This document shows, piece by piece, positions 54,776 through 63,631 of a stretch of DNA of 64,000 bases (position 1 is the first letter of the stretch; each line of letters starts with the position of its first letter). A model generated the notes under the pieces. The model had not been told where the DNA came from. It did not search any database and saw only the letters and a list, made by a program, of their open reading frames with translations. The position numbers and the translations under genes are program-made. Source of the stretch: CAZIFG01 sp964539135 (GTDB lineage: Bacteria > Margulisbacteria > Marinamargulisbacteria > GCA-2716485 > CAZIFG01); the NCBI GenBank assembly GCA_964539135.1, contig CAZIFG010000008.1, forward strand, positions 1 through 64,000, read 5' to 3'.

Positions 54776-55189
54776 CTATATGCTATATACCAATATCTGA
54801 TTTTCTTTTTCTTGTTTTATGAGTAATTCGTTGAGGGTCATTTTAAAACAAGCTCTCAGATTTTGACTCACATCTTCCCAATATGATTTTAAGGTGAGAC
54901 AATCACTGCGGTGCGCTTCAATTTGAATGGGCCCATCCATGATTTCTATGATTTCAAGTACAGAAATGGTCTCTTTTGGCTTTGCGAGGATGTAGCCTCC
55001 CTTTGCGCCTCTGTAACTTTTTAAGAGGCCATTGCGTTTTAAATCATTCATGAGTTGTTCTAAGAGTTTTGCTGGGATTTGGCGCTTTTCTGCCAGCCGT
55101 ATGCTTTGTATGGGGATGTCATCTCCTTGTTTGGCAATTTCTATGAGTGCCGCAATGGCATATTTTGACTTTGAAGATAGCGTAATCAT
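54776..55189 (-). CDS. Rrf2-family regulator (CymR-like) of sulfur assimilation
   Basis: 137 residues: MITLSSKSKYAIAALIEIAKQG, recognition helix PAKLLEQLMNDLKRNGLL, wing RGAKGGYILAKP, then MDGPIQIEAHRSDCLTL. Only two cysteines, so no Fe-S cluster is expected; CymR-type sensing through cysteine synthase is conceivable. It heads the hcyF-hcyD-sir-cysH-cysD operon. Its own promoter has a 9-bp inverted repeat on the -10. Confidence 0.9.
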   Translation of the reverse strand: MITLSSKSKYAIAALIEIAKQGDDIPIQSIRLAEKRQIPAKLLEQLMNDLKRNGLLKSYRGAKGGYILAKPKETISVLEIIEIMDGPIQIEAHRSDCLTLKSYWEDVSQNLRACFKMTLNELLIKQEKENQILVYSI

Positions 55190-55201
55190 CGTTTGCCTTC
55201 T

Positions 55202-55253
55202 TAATTCCTACTAAACCTATAGGAATTATAATTTTTGTCTGTTTTTTTGTCAA
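55202..55253 (-). promoter_or_regulatory. Consensus promoter with overlapping Rrf2 operator
   Basis: Minus strand: TTGACA (55248-55253), 17 nt, TATAAT (55225-55230), a perfect sigma70 promoter. The perfect 9-bp inverted repeat TAATTCCTA / TAGGAATTA (55202-55210, 55220-55228) overlaps and follows the -10 box, an ideal repressor site for the Rrf2 protein encoded 13 nt further on (ATG 55189). Confidence 0.8.
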
Positions 55254-55262
55254 TCCTTCTTT

Positions 55263-56504
55263 TTAGAGTTGGCTGAGTGCTTGTGATAAATCTTGGATGA
55301 TATCACTGTCGTTTTCGATTCCAATAGAGAGTCTGAGTAACCCTTCTAAGGCGCCTGCAGCATCTTTTTCTTCTCGATTTAAATCGCGATAAATGGTGGA
55401 ATCTGGATGAATGACCAATGTTTTGGTATCCCCTAAATTGGCAAGATTTTTAATAAATTGTAGCTTATTAATGACTTTAAAACAGGCGTCTTTGGAGTCT
55501 AACTCCACGGTTAAAAGGCTTCCGAATCCATTTTTAAATTGTGCCTTTGCAATCTCGTGTTGTGGATGTGTTTTAAGCCCAGGATAATTTACTTTTTTGA
55601 CTTTGGGATGTTGACTTAAAAATTCAGCTACAGACAGTGCATTTTTGCATTGTTTTTCTAATCTTAAGGCCAAGGTTGGAATGCCGGAATCGATTAAAAA
55701 AGCGTTTAAAGGGGATAAAGGGGCGCCAAAATTGCTGCGTAGTTTTTTACATCGTGCGATAAAGGCAAATTCGCCCATTTTTTTAGTCAGTTCTAAGATG
55801 GGGGCGCTGTTTGTTTTGGTCCAGTCTATCGTGCCTAAATCGACAATGATACCGCCTACAGAATGACCATGTCCCCCTATCCATTTGGTTGCCGAATGAA
55901 TGGCCACTGATACACCCAGTGCTTTTAAATTAATTAAATAAGGGGTTGCGGTGGTGGCATCTACCAAAAACGGAATGGTGTGTTTTTGGGCTATTGTGGC
56001 GATTTTTTTTAGATCTGGGACGTCTAATTTTGGATTTCCAATGGTTTCATTGAAAATCAGTTTGGTTCGCGGTGTGATGGCAGCTTCATAGGCGGCCGTG
56101 TCTGTGGCTTCTACTAGAATGACTTTAATCCCATGGTGGTGTTCTAATTCTTTTAAAAGATAGTAGGTGCCGCCAAATAAACTGTTTCCGGCGATGATTT
56201 CATCTCCTGAAACGGCAATGCTTTGTATCGCAATTGCGAGGGCTCCCATGCCTGAAGCCACTGCGATGCCTCCTTTTCCATTTTCCAATTCTGTGATTCG
56301 TTTTTCAAAGAAATCAATGGTGGGGTTTGCAATTCGAGTATAGGTATAGCCAAATTGTCTGTTGTTAAAAATATCGGATAATTCTTCGGCTGTATCGTGA
56401 GCAAATCCGGCTGTTTGATAGATGGGAAGTGAGGTTGCGCCTGTTTCTTTGTCTTTTTCAAAGCCACTGTGACAGAGTTTGGTTTCGAATGACCAGTTTG
56501 ACAT
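55263..56504 (-). CDS. metY: O-acetylhomoserine sulfhydrylase MetY
   Basis: 413-residue Cys/Met-metabolism PLP enzyme. SFETKLCHSGFEKD, FGYTYTRIANPT, VASGMGALAIAI, NETIGNPKLDV, VDATTATPYLI and the PLP lysine in HSATKWIGGHGHSVGGI. NETIGNPK and the start define the homocysteine synthase branch rather than cystathionine lyases. In the HcyS pathway MetY uses the carrier thiocarboxylate as sulfur donor; free sulfide is the alternative. 3 nt after hcyS. Confidence 0.93.
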   Translation of the reverse strand: MSNWSFETKLCHSGFEKDKETGATSLPIYQTAGFAHDTAEELSDIFNNRQFGYTYTRIANPTIDFFEKRITELENGKGGIAVASGMGALAIAIQSIAVSGDEIIAGNSLFGGTYYLLKELEHHHGIKVILVEATDTAAYEAAITPRTKLIFNETIGNPKLDVPDLKKIATIAQKHTIPFLVDATTATPYLINLKALGVSVAIHSATKWIGGHGHSVGGIIVDLGTIDWTKTNSAPILELTKKMGEFAFIARCKKLRSNFGAPLSPLNAFLIDSGIPTLALRLEKQCKNALSVAEFLSQHPKVKKVNYPGLKTHPQHEIAKAQFKNGFGSLLTVELDSKDACFKVINKLQFIKNLANLGDTKTLVIHPDSTIYRDLNREEKDAAGALEGLLRLSIGIENDSDIIQDLSQALSQL

Positions 56505-56507
56505 GAA

Positions 56508-56717
56508 TTATTGACCTCCCCCCATAAAATATAAAAATTCAATGGTATCATTTTCTTTGATTTCGGTGGTGGCAAATAGGGATCGGTCTAAAATGTCCCC
56601 ATTATATTCAACGGATACCATTTCTGGCATTTTGACAGATTCTAGGACTAAAAGGTCGCTCATGGTGATGTTTTCTTTTTCTACAATTTTGTCTTCGCCA
56701 TTTATTTTGACTTTCAT
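56508..56717 (-). CDS. hcyS: ThiS/MoaD-like sulfur carrier HcyS with C-terminal Gln
   Basis: 69-residue ubiquitin-fold carrier, MKVKINGEDKIVEKENIT.. ending FMGGGQ. ThiS-like carriers need a free Gly-Gly end; here one residue (Gln69) follows, so it must be trimmed before activation, matching the HcyS-Ala precursor of Wolinella and the JAMM protease in the next operon. AAGGAGA precedes the ATG 56717; the open frame to 56864 lies inside cysK. Between cysK and metY. Confidence 0.88.
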   Translation of the reverse strand: MKVKINGEDKIVEKENITMSDLLVLESVKMPEMVSVEYNGDILDRSLFATTEIKENDTIEFLYFMGGGQ

Positions 56718-56727
56718 GGGGGTCTCC

Positions 56728-57651
56728 TTATTGTTCAAATAGTGCGGTGCTGAGGTATCGTTCTCCGGTATCACATAAAATGGTGACGATGCGTTTGCCT
56801 TTATTTTCAGGGCGTTTGCCAATTTCAATGGCTGCAGCAACGTTGGCACCTGCTGAGATACCAACCATTAAGCCTTCTTCTTTTGCAAGGCGTTTTGCTA
56901 TTTCGATGGCAACTTCATTTTTAATGGTGAGAATTTCATTTACAAATTCTCCTTCATAATTTTTGGGAATAAATCCAGCCCCTATGCCTTGAATCATGTG
57001 AGGCCCTGGGGTGCCGCCAGATAATACAGGCGAATCTGCGGGTTCTACGGCAACGATGTAAATATTTGGATTTTTATCTTTTAAAACACTGCTCACTCCT
57101 GTGATGGTGCCGCCTGTTCCAACACCTGCTACAAAAATATCAATATTTCCTTCTGTATCCGCCCAAATTTCACTTGCGGTGGTGTTACGGTGTTTTTGAG
57201 GGTTTGCAGGGTTGTTAAATTGTTGCGGAATAAAGGCATTGCCTGTTTCTAATTTTAAGCTTTCTGCTTTTTCAATGGCACCGCGCATCCCGAGATGTGC
57301 AGGTGTTAATACCAATTCGGCGCCCATTGCTTTTAAGAGTTTTCGACGTTCCAAACTCATGGATTCGGGCATGGTTAAAATGACTTTATATCCCTTTACA
57401 GCAGATACAAAGGCAAGTCCAATGCCAGTATTGCCACTCGTGGGCTCAATAATGGTGGTTCCTTTTTTAAGTTCCCCTGAGGCTTCTGCAGCTTCTATCA
57501 TGGCGAGTGCTGCTCGATCTTTAACACTGGAGCTGGGATTCATAAATTCGCATTTTCCGATTATTTCTGCATGACAGTCCGCTGCTACGGCGTTTATCCG
57601 AACTAAGGGGGTATTTCCGATCAATTCTATTGCGCTTGCTTTAATTCCCAT
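56728..57651 (-). CDS. cysK: Cysteine synthase CysK
   Basis: O-acetylserine (thiol)-lyase, 307 residues. IELIGNTPLVRIN, NPSSSVKDRAAL (PLP Lys), EPTSGNTGIGLAF, GVGTGGTITGV and GIGAGFIPKNY. First gene of cysK-hcyS-metY. Whether it uses sulfide or the HcyS thiocarboxylate (as CysM does with CysO in Mycobacterium) is open. The upstream region has the small palindrome GTTCgtGAAC near 57708. Confidence 0.94.
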   Translation of the reverse strand: MGIKASAIELIGNTPLVRINAVAADCHAEIIGKCEFMNPSSSVKDRAALAMIEAAEASGELKKGTTIIEPTSGNTGIGLAFVSAVKGYKVILTMPESMSLERRKLLKAMGAELVLTPAHLGMRGAIEKAESLKLETGNAFIPQQFNNPANPQKHRNTTASEIWADTEGNIDIFVAGVGTGGTITGVSSVLKDKNPNIYIVAVEPADSPVLSGGTPGPHMIQGIGAGFIPKNYEGEFVNEILTIKNEVAIEIAKRLAKEEGLMVGISAGANVAAAIEIGKRPENKGKRIVTILCDTGERYLSTALFEQ

Positions 57652-57800
57652 TTATAGCATCCTTTTTTTTCAAGTCTTGTGTCTTTATTCTCTCATATTT
57701 TTGAGTGTTCGTGAACGGAGATATATATTAGGGGTGGGTGAGTGCTTTCTTTTTTGTGATTCTCTTGGATATTGTTGTAATGTTTGCTTTAATTAAGCCC

Positions 57801-58472
57801 ATGAGATCTTTTTTATTGCTTTGTTTGTATGTTTGTTTAGAGGCTACGAGTTTTGCCGCGGAATTTAATCCCAATGCCATTCGACCTTTTCCTGTTTTAG
57901 ATGTTCAACGCTTGAAACTGACTCGAAATTTTGCCATGAGACATTACAATATGGAAACCTATGCTTTGGTTAAACCCAAAATGATTGTAGTTCATTATGC
58001 TTCTTTGTCGACCATTGCGTTGACTTTGGGGCAATTTTTAGGCGCTAGAATTCCAGATCATCGTGAAAAACTGGTCCCTTTTGGGGCGGTTAATGTGGGC
58101 GTTCATTATGTGATTGATACAGATGGTACTATCTATAGCGTTTTACCAACTACAATTATGGGGCGCCATACGGCTGGATACGACTATACCTCCATTGGGA
58201 TTGAAAACGTGGGTTCCGCGGAAACGGAACTCACAGCGGCTCAAGCGCGTTCTAATGCAGACTTAATTGCGTATCTTTCTCTGAAACATCCGACGATTCG
58301 CTATCTCATTGGACATCATGAGTATATGAATAAATCTTTACCTCATTTTTATTTATTTAGGTCGTATGATCCTAAAATGGATCCCCCTATTAAAATTGAT
58401 CCAGGTTGGGGTTTTATGCAGAAAATACGCGGTTTTTTACGTCAAGATTATAGCTTGGAATTTCAAAATTAA
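57801..58472 (+). CDS. N-acetylmuramoyl-L-alanine amidase (Amidase_2)
   Basis: Peptidoglycan amidase of the AmpD/AmiD/T7 lysozyme class. KMIVVHYASLS (first zinc His), VGVHYVIDTDGTIY, RHTAGYDYTSIGIENVG and IRYLIGHHEYM. The third zinc ligand would be Asp in FRSYDPKMDPP. Signal peptide MRSFLLLCLYVCLEATSFA supports start 57801 (the frame is open from GTG 57738). Probably a periplasmic recycling or remodelling enzyme. Confidence 0.87.
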   Translation: MRSFLLLCLYVCLEATSFAAEFNPNAIRPFPVLDVQRLKLTRNFAMRHYNMETYALVKPKMIVVHYASLSTIALTLGQFLGARIPDHREKLVPFGAVNVGVHYVIDTDGTIYSVLPTTIMGRHTAGYDYTSIGIENVGSAETELTAAQARSNADLIAYLSLKHPTIRYLIGHHEYMNKSLPHFYLFRSYDPKMDPPIKIDPGWGFMQKIRGFLRQDYSLEFQN

Positions 58473-58480
58473 AGTGTTTT

Positions 58481-58717
58481 TTAGAATAGATCATTAGGGT
58501 TTTCTGTTGCACCGGGTGTACTCAACGGGGATGGGTTTTCTTCAGACTCACTTCATTTACTCCAGGTTTGGGAACTTTGAATTGAGCATCTGGAGTCTGT
58601 TCTTTCTTCGAATGGGACTGTCCATCCCTCCCAGGTGTCCGTAGGACTATGTATTTGAGTTGAAGATTCATTCGAGAGCCTTTCTATGTTTTCTTTTGCT
58701 GACATTATTTTTTTCAT
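58481..58717 (-). pseudogene. Possible broken gene, Ser/Thr/Pro-rich
   Basis: Minus-strand ATG 58717 opens a 54-codon frame (MKKIMSAKENIERLSNESS..) that stops at TGA, but the other frame continues as an Asn/Pro-rich end (ENPSPLSTPGATENPND) stopping at 58481. One or two frameshifts would join them. The composition recalls the small proteins at 62854 and 63632. Occupies most of 58473-58813; nothing else seen there. Confidence 0.3.
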
Positions 58718-58813
58718 GAGGTGCCTTTTTTTTGATGTAATTATTTTTTTCGATGTTTTATATCTCTTTTTGGTGTCTATAGTTTCTGTATCTTAAATTA
58801 AAAGAGGTTTTTT

Positions 58814-58990
58814 ATGCGTAAGTTTCAAAGTCAAATTCGTCAACATCATGCTTTTTCAGAACCTGGTTTATTGGATGCTGAACTGGATCTTATGATGAAT
58901 CAGGATTTAGATGGAGCTCAATATATGCAGAGCTTGCCTTTGGATCCGTCTTTATTGTCCTTTTTCCCTCAGGAGGATTCCCTTAAATAA
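58814..58990 (+). CDS. Small acidic 58-aa protein, unknown
   Basis: MRKFQSQIRQHHAFSEPGLL..DAELDLMMNQDLDGAQ.. ending PQEDSLK. GAGG precedes the ATG and the codon use is like the neighbours. It overlaps the convergent gcvT end by 8 nt. No family recognised. Confidence 0.5.
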   Translation: MRKFQSQIRQHHAFSEPGLLDAELDLMMNQDLDGAQYMQSLPLDPSLLSFFPQEDSLK

Positions 58991-60032
58991 AGGGAATCGG
59001 ACAGACTTGAGCGCTGACTTCTTTGCCGCGAATCATGACGGTTAGGGAGTCCGCATTTATATCTGAATTTACAAGCGCCATCGCAATGGGACTTTGTGTG
59101 CTATAAGACAATGTTCCGGATGTAATGATGCCGCCTTCTTTAATTTCAAATCCTTGTCTTGGAATGCATTTATCTGTAAATCGGAGCCCTATTGTTTTTT
59201 TTGATTGGGTTTCTTTTTCTTTGATGAGCGCCTCCTTTCCAATAAAATCTTCATCCCATTGAATGACCCAGGCGTATCGTGTCATTAATGGAGATATCTC
59301 TTCGGACAATTCATGACCGTATAGGGGTAATCCGGATTCTATTCTTAAGCTATCTCTTGCGCCTAACCCACAGGGGGTGATCCCTCCGTTTAAGAATTTA
59401 TCCCAAAGGTCTCCTGCTTTTTCATGAGGGATCATTATTTCTACGCCATCTTCTCCCGTATAGCCTGTTCTTGAAATGATACAAGGTGTATCTAAAATGA
59501 CGTCTTCCCAGAGTGTAAATCGAGGATGTGTTTTAAACTGGGTACCCAATATTGCATCTAGGGTTTCGATGGCTTTAGGACCTTGAATGGCTATGAAACT
59601 GTGAGTCTGGTTCCAATCTTTTAGGCTTACATCTTGGTTGTTGAGATGGTCTTTAATCCATTTTACAATTTTTTCTTTGTTTGCGGCATTCACGACCATT
59701 AAGATAGAGGATCCAAACGTTGTAAACATGATATCATCTAAAATATGGCCGGATTCATTTAAGATCATGGAATAGACCATTTTCCCATTTTCTGATTTTT
59801 TGACGCTATTACAGCTTAGTTTTTGAACATAAGTTTTGGCATCTTGACCTTGAAATTCTAAAATTCCCATATGAGAAATATCAAAGATTCCAGCATGATT
59901 TCGAACGGCCAAATGTTCTTCTTGAGAGCTTTTATACCAGATTGGCAATTCATATCCGGCAAACGGCACTATTTTACCCCCCAGTTCGAGGTGTTTTTCA
60001 TAGAGTGCGGTACGGTTTGTGGTTGTATTCAT
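58983..60032 (-). CDS. gcvT: Aminomethyltransferase GcvT
   Basis: T protein of the glycine cleavage system, folate-dependent. HLELGGKIVPFAGYELPIWY, HAGIFDISHMGILEFQG, RTGYTGEDGVEIMIP, GARDSLRIESGLPLYGHEL and FIGKEAL are all typical. 349 residues. Other gcv genes are not in the window. Follows hisC after 9 nt in one operon. Confidence 0.94.
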   Translation of the reverse strand: MNTTTNRTALYEKHLELGGKIVPFAGYELPIWYKSSQEEHLAVRNHAGIFDISHMGILEFQGQDAKTYVQKLSCNSVKKSENGKMVYSMILNESGHILDDIMFTTFGSSILMVVNAANKEKIVKWIKDHLNNQDVSLKDWNQTHSFIAIQGPKAIETLDAILGTQFKTHPRFTLWEDVILDTPCIISRTGYTGEDGVEIMIPHEKAGDLWDKFLNGGITPCGLGARDSLRIESGLPLYGHELSEEISPLMTRYAWVIQWDEDFIGKEALIKEKETQSKKTIGLRFTDKCIPRQGFEIKEGGIITSGTLSYSTQSPIAMALVNSDINADSLTVMIRGKEVSAQVCPIPFI

Positions 60033-60041
60033 TGAGTCTCC

Positions 60042-61130
60042 TTATAGATTTAGACAGGATTTAAGGGCGTTTATAAATCTTTGGTTGTCGGTGTCTTTTC
60101 CAATGCTGACGCGTATCCCTTTATCCAGTCCAAAGTTTGTTAGAGGTCGTACAATGACCCCTTTTATGAGTAACTCTGTATAGAGATCGCTTGCTGCTTT
60201 TTCTGTGAAAAAGCAGATGAAGTTTGCCTGACTTTTGATGTATTCCAGTCCTAATCTTTCCAATTCTTGGTAGAGCCATTCTTTTTGCGTTTTATTGTTT
60301 TCAAGTGTTTTTTCAATGAAGGTCTTATTTTTGAAGGCCAGTTCTGCAGCGACTAGCGCAATGCTATTGACGTTAAAGGGCATTCTTACCTTTTGAAGCG
60401 TGTCGATAATGGCACTGTTTGAAATGCCATACCCGATTCGATATCCTGCAAGTCCATAACATTTTGAGGCTGTTCTTAAGCAGATTAAATTGGGCACTGT
60501 ATTTAATAATGCAGTAGTATCTTGAATGAGATTTCGATCTGCAAACTCAACGTAGGCTTCATCTAAGACGACTAGAATCGATGGGTTTTCTACACATAGT
60601 GGTTTGATTTTGTCTGCAGAGAGGACCGTTCCTGTTGGATTGTTGGGGTTTGCGATAAAAATTAGTTTTGTTTTTGATGTGATGCATGTTTGAATTTCTG
60701 GAATCGCATACCTATAATTGGGCATTTCACTTTTTACAAGGGTGGCCCCCATGAGTTTTGCCACGTGATCATATACTGAAAAGGTATGTGTGGCGGTTAT
60801 TACTTCATCTCCTTTATTCAGAAAGGCAAGTCCGATCATTTGTAAAATATCATCTGAGCCATTGCCTAAAATTAGTTGAGATTCATTTACTTGATAGTGT
60901 TCGGCTAAAAGTGGCAAGAATGGGGTTACGGTAAAGTCGGGATAATGATATCCATTTTGAATCGCTTGTGCGAGTTCTTCAGGCGAAAAGGGACATCCAA
61001 ATGGATTTTCGTTAGACGCTAATTTGATACTATTCGTAATTCCCAATTCTTTTTCAAGCGCTTGAGTTGATTTCCCAGGGCTGTATTTTTTAAGACTTTC
61101 TAATTCTGGGCGAATTTCTATTTTTTTCAT
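60042..61130 (-). CDS. hisC: Histidinol-phosphate aminotransferase HisC
   Basis: PLP enzyme: SNENPFGCPFSPEE, LILGNGSDDILQMIG, FIANPNNPTGTVL, VLDEAYVEFA, RTASKCYGLAGYRIGYGI (PLP Lys) and RPLTNFGLDKGIRVSIG. Start ATG 61130 (MKKIEIRPEL); the frame continues to 61232 only through the repeat element. TATGAT (61143-61148, minus) lies 12 nt upstream. 362 residues. Could also act on aromatic amino acids. Confidence 0.93.
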   Translation of the reverse strand: MKKIEIRPELESLKKYSPGKSTQALEKELGITNSIKLASNENPFGCPFSPEELAQAIQNGYHYPDFTVTPFLPLLAEHYQVNESQLILGNGSDDILQMIGLAFLNKGDEVITATHTFSVYDHVAKLMGATLVKSEMPNYRYAIPEIQTCITSKTKLIFIANPNNPTGTVLSADKIKPLCVENPSILVVLDEAYVEFADRNLIQDTTALLNTVPNLICLRTASKCYGLAGYRIGYGISNSAIIDTLQKVRMPFNVNSIALVAAELAFKNKTFIEKTLENNKTQKEWLYQELERLGLEYIKSQANFICFFTEKAASDLYTELLIKGVIVRPLTNFGLDKGIRVSIGKDTDNQRFINALKSCLNL

Positions 61131-61172
61131 GGACCTAAGCCTATCATAGCTTTCTTTTTCAATAAAGATAGT

Positions 61173-61230
61173 GGGACTATTGCGAAATGCCTTGTAGCTG
61201 ATCCAAACGTAGGCATGTTTCAACAGTCTC
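61173..61230. repeat. Internally deleted repeat element (copy D)
   Basis: 58 bp. Left end GGGACTATTGCGAAATGCC, right end (inverse) GAGACTGTTGAAACATGCC. Only ttgtagctgatccaaacgt of the interior remains, equivalent to the right-hand interior of copy B. Lies upstream of hisC and may affect its transcription. Confidence 0.8.
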
Positions 61231-61333
61231 ACAGGTCCTATTTTTTATTTTATGAAATATTTAATTTAATTATTCGAAAAAATATATAAATAATATTAAG
61301 AATTGAATTTGTATTGCTTTAAGGAGGTGGATC

Positions 61334-62794
61334 ATGAGAGTTCCATATTTACGTTTTTTATCTTTTGTTCTACCTTTGTTTTTTTTGTTAAGTTGTGGTC
61401 AAAGTACACATTATACCTCAACGCCATCTGATACTGGGGGGTACCCTTTGGAGGAAACGCCTTCAACTGGTTTGGGAGATACTCCTCTTAAGCCTATTTC
61501 TATTGAGGCCCCTGATTTTAACTGTTCTGCTTTTGTTGTGGTGAACACGGATACAACTCAGGCACTTTATTCGCCTTCTATTGGGTCTTTGTCTATGGTT
61601 GATTTGGAATCTGATACAGAGCCATCTCAGGGTCATTGTGCTTATGACCTTAAGGATAGACCTATTATCCAAACTTCATCATTGTCGAGGTCTCGTGTTT
61701 CAGCTTCTGAGTTTGGGGATTCGCGATCTTTTGATGTCTATGATTATGAAACTAAGCGTGCTCGCCCGATTCAAACGCGGTTGGTTTATGATGTTCCAGA
61801 TTCTCAGGTGATGATTTATATTCAATCGGATGCTCCGAATCGTTTGGAAGTGCATGATATGGTTGGGGGTATTCGTGAGGTTGATGTCAATTGGTCGGAG
61901 ATTGGGACTCGTTTAAATACGTCTATTTTACCGCGTATTCGATCTATTTTAGGCCCGCATTTTGATTATGATGGCAATCGTAAATTGATGATTGTTGTGG
62001 TTGATTTTGATTTTAATCCTTCTCTTAAAACAGCAAAAACTTTGGGGTATTTTTGGGCTGGCGATTTAATGAATGCGGCTGGATCTAACCATGCGGATGT
62101 TATTTTTATTAATAGTGCTGTTATTACCAATGAGACTGGTGCAGTAGCCACTTCTATTGAAGAGACGAGCTTTTTAAGAACGATTGCGCATGAATATACT
62201 CATTTGGTTGTGTATTCTCAACGTAAAATTTTTAATGAACTCCCCTCTTTTTCAGCTTGGATGAATGAAGGTCTTGCCGAGTCTGTTGCTTCCTATGGAT
62301 TGAATGCTTTGGATACTTTAAATATGGAAACTGTTAGGCGTTCTGAAGAGATTGCCGCTGGCCAGTCTTTTTTTGCCTTTAGAGGTTATGGCTATCAATA
62401 TGCAATGGCTAATCTCTTTTTAGAGTATGCTCGGCTTCAATCCGGATTCGACGGCCATTTCTATGGCGCTTTGGTACGTTCTTATCTTTCGGATTCAGAT
62501 GCTATTACAGCCCTTTTGGCTCAGGCTAATCCAGCTTTTTCTGATTTTAAAACGGTGGTTCTTAATTTTCACCTTGCGCTTGTCATTCAAAATCCAAGTG
62601 GCGTTTATGGGTTTTCCTCTGAATCCTCACGATTCAATTTAGGTCGATTATCCTATCTTAATCGTTTGCCTCGCGTTCTATCGGCTGGGGGTAGAGGTGT
62701 TATTTATTCCCATTCTGCATCGAGTATTTCTAACTTTACGGCAGAGGGGTTGTATTCTGGGGCTTTAAAGGCTGTTAAAATAAATGCGGAATAA
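61334..62794 (+). CDS. Lipoprotein zinc metallopeptidase (M30-like)
   Basis: 486 residues. Lipoprotein signal (VLPLFFLLSCGQS, lipobox LLSC), a Thr/Pro linker, a beta-rich section with a Cys pair (~58-105), then the protease core: RTIAHEYTHLVVY (HExxH, ~286) and AWMNEGLAESVASYG (third ligand Glu, ~313), a layout seen in peptidase family M30 and related gluzincins. Strong SD AAGGAGGTG. Probably surface- or periplasm-anchored. Substrate unknown. Confidence 0.8.
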   Translation: MRVPYLRFLSFVLPLFFLLSCGQSTHYTSTPSDTGGYPLEETPSTGLGDTPLKPISIEAPDFNCSAFVVVNTDTTQALYSPSIGSLSMVDLESDTEPSQGHCAYDLKDRPIIQTSSLSRSRVSASEFGDSRSFDVYDYETKRARPIQTRLVYDVPDSQVMIYIQSDAPNRLEVHDMVGGIREVDVNWSEIGTRLNTSILPRIRSILGPHFDYDGNRKLMIVVVDFDFNPSLKTAKTLGYFWAGDLMNAAGSNHADVIFINSAVITNETGAVATSIEETSFLRTIAHEYTHLVVYSQRKIFNELPSFSAWMNEGLAESVASYGLNALDTLNMETVRRSEEIAAGQSFFAFRGYGYQYAMANLFLEYARLQSGFDGHFYGALVRSYLSDSDAITALLAQANPAFSDFKTVVLNFHLALVIQNPSGVYGFSSESSRFNLGRLSYLNRLPRVLSAGGRGVIYSHSASSISNFTAEGLYSGALKAVKINAE

Positions 62795-62853
62795 TTGTTT
62801 TTTTTTATTTTTATGGTATAATGGTTGCTATAATATAGTCGAGGAGGATATTT

Positions 62854-63489
62854 ATGGATGCTCGTGGACCTATTTCAACTTTACCCAGACCTTCTTTAAG
62901 AATTCTTACACCGTCTCTTTCTCGACAAGAGAAGGCGGAACTTTATGAATTTCCTAAGCTTCAATATCAGTTTTTAAGGATTATGGATGATGTGCCTAAA
63001 CTTCTTAAATTTGTGGAGCTTTTGGAACAGGGGCCCCGTACTGCCCTGATTAATGGGCTTATTGAAGTGTCTACGGCTTGTTTGGCTGTTTCGCAACCTG
63101 TTGGAGCGCCAGCTCGTCTTCCAGATTCTACGCTTACTTTAAGTGAGCCTGTTCCTGGGACTTTCGCTAAGCCTGGCGTGCCTATTACGCCTCCTCTTTC
63201 GCCTGTCTCTGTTTCTTCTTTCAGAACCTTGGATGCTGCTGAATCTAAGCCTCAGCCTGGAACAGGTGTTTTTGGAGATTCTTCAGTGAGAGTTCCAAAA
63301 TTTAAAACGCTTGGCCCTACCCCTGTTCAAACTGCATCTTCTCCTGAAGAGTATGTGGAGGTTTCAGATGGTAATGGGGGCAGTATTTTTGTGCCTCGAT
63401 CTCAAGCTGCGACATATTCGCGAAGTGCTTTTAGAATGGAAAGACCCGGTGAGGATTCTAAAGATCCTCTTGGACGGGCTTGGTCTTAG
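62854..63489 (+). CDS. Unknown Pro/Ser-rich protein, MDA family member 1
   Basis: 211 residues. A helical N-terminal ~80 residues (ELYEFPKLQYQFLRIMDDVP, LLKFVELLEQG) and a Pro/Ser/Thr-rich disordered remainder. GAGGAGG Shine-Dalgarno and two TATAAT boxes upstream (near 62816 and 62831) predict high expression. No signal peptide. Similar in plan to the gene at 63632. Could be secreted effector-like, but nothing proves it. Confidence 0.6.
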   Translation: MDARGPISTLPRPSLRILTPSLSRQEKAELYEFPKLQYQFLRIMDDVPKLLKFVELLEQGPRTALINGLIEVSTACLAVSQPVGAPARLPDSTLTLSEPVPGTFAKPGVPITPPLSPVSVSSFRTLDAAESKPQPGTGVFGDSSVRVPKFKTLGPTPVQTASSPEEYVEVSDGNGGSIFVPRSQAATYSRSAFRMERPGEDSKDPLGRAWS

Positions 63490-63631
63490 TTTAGTTTTTC
63501 TAAGGCTTTTTTGTTTAATTTAACCCTGTTTAAGGGTACATATTTCCTTGTTATTGAAATATATAATGAAATTTTTCATATAATTTTACGATAATATGTT
63601 GTAAAGATGTAGAGTAACAAGGAGGTTTTTA

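Noticed and set aside
57738..57800. GTG 57738 as amidase start
   Set aside because: The product would begin with two hydrophobic stretches; ATG 57801 gives a normal signal peptide directly before the mature region.
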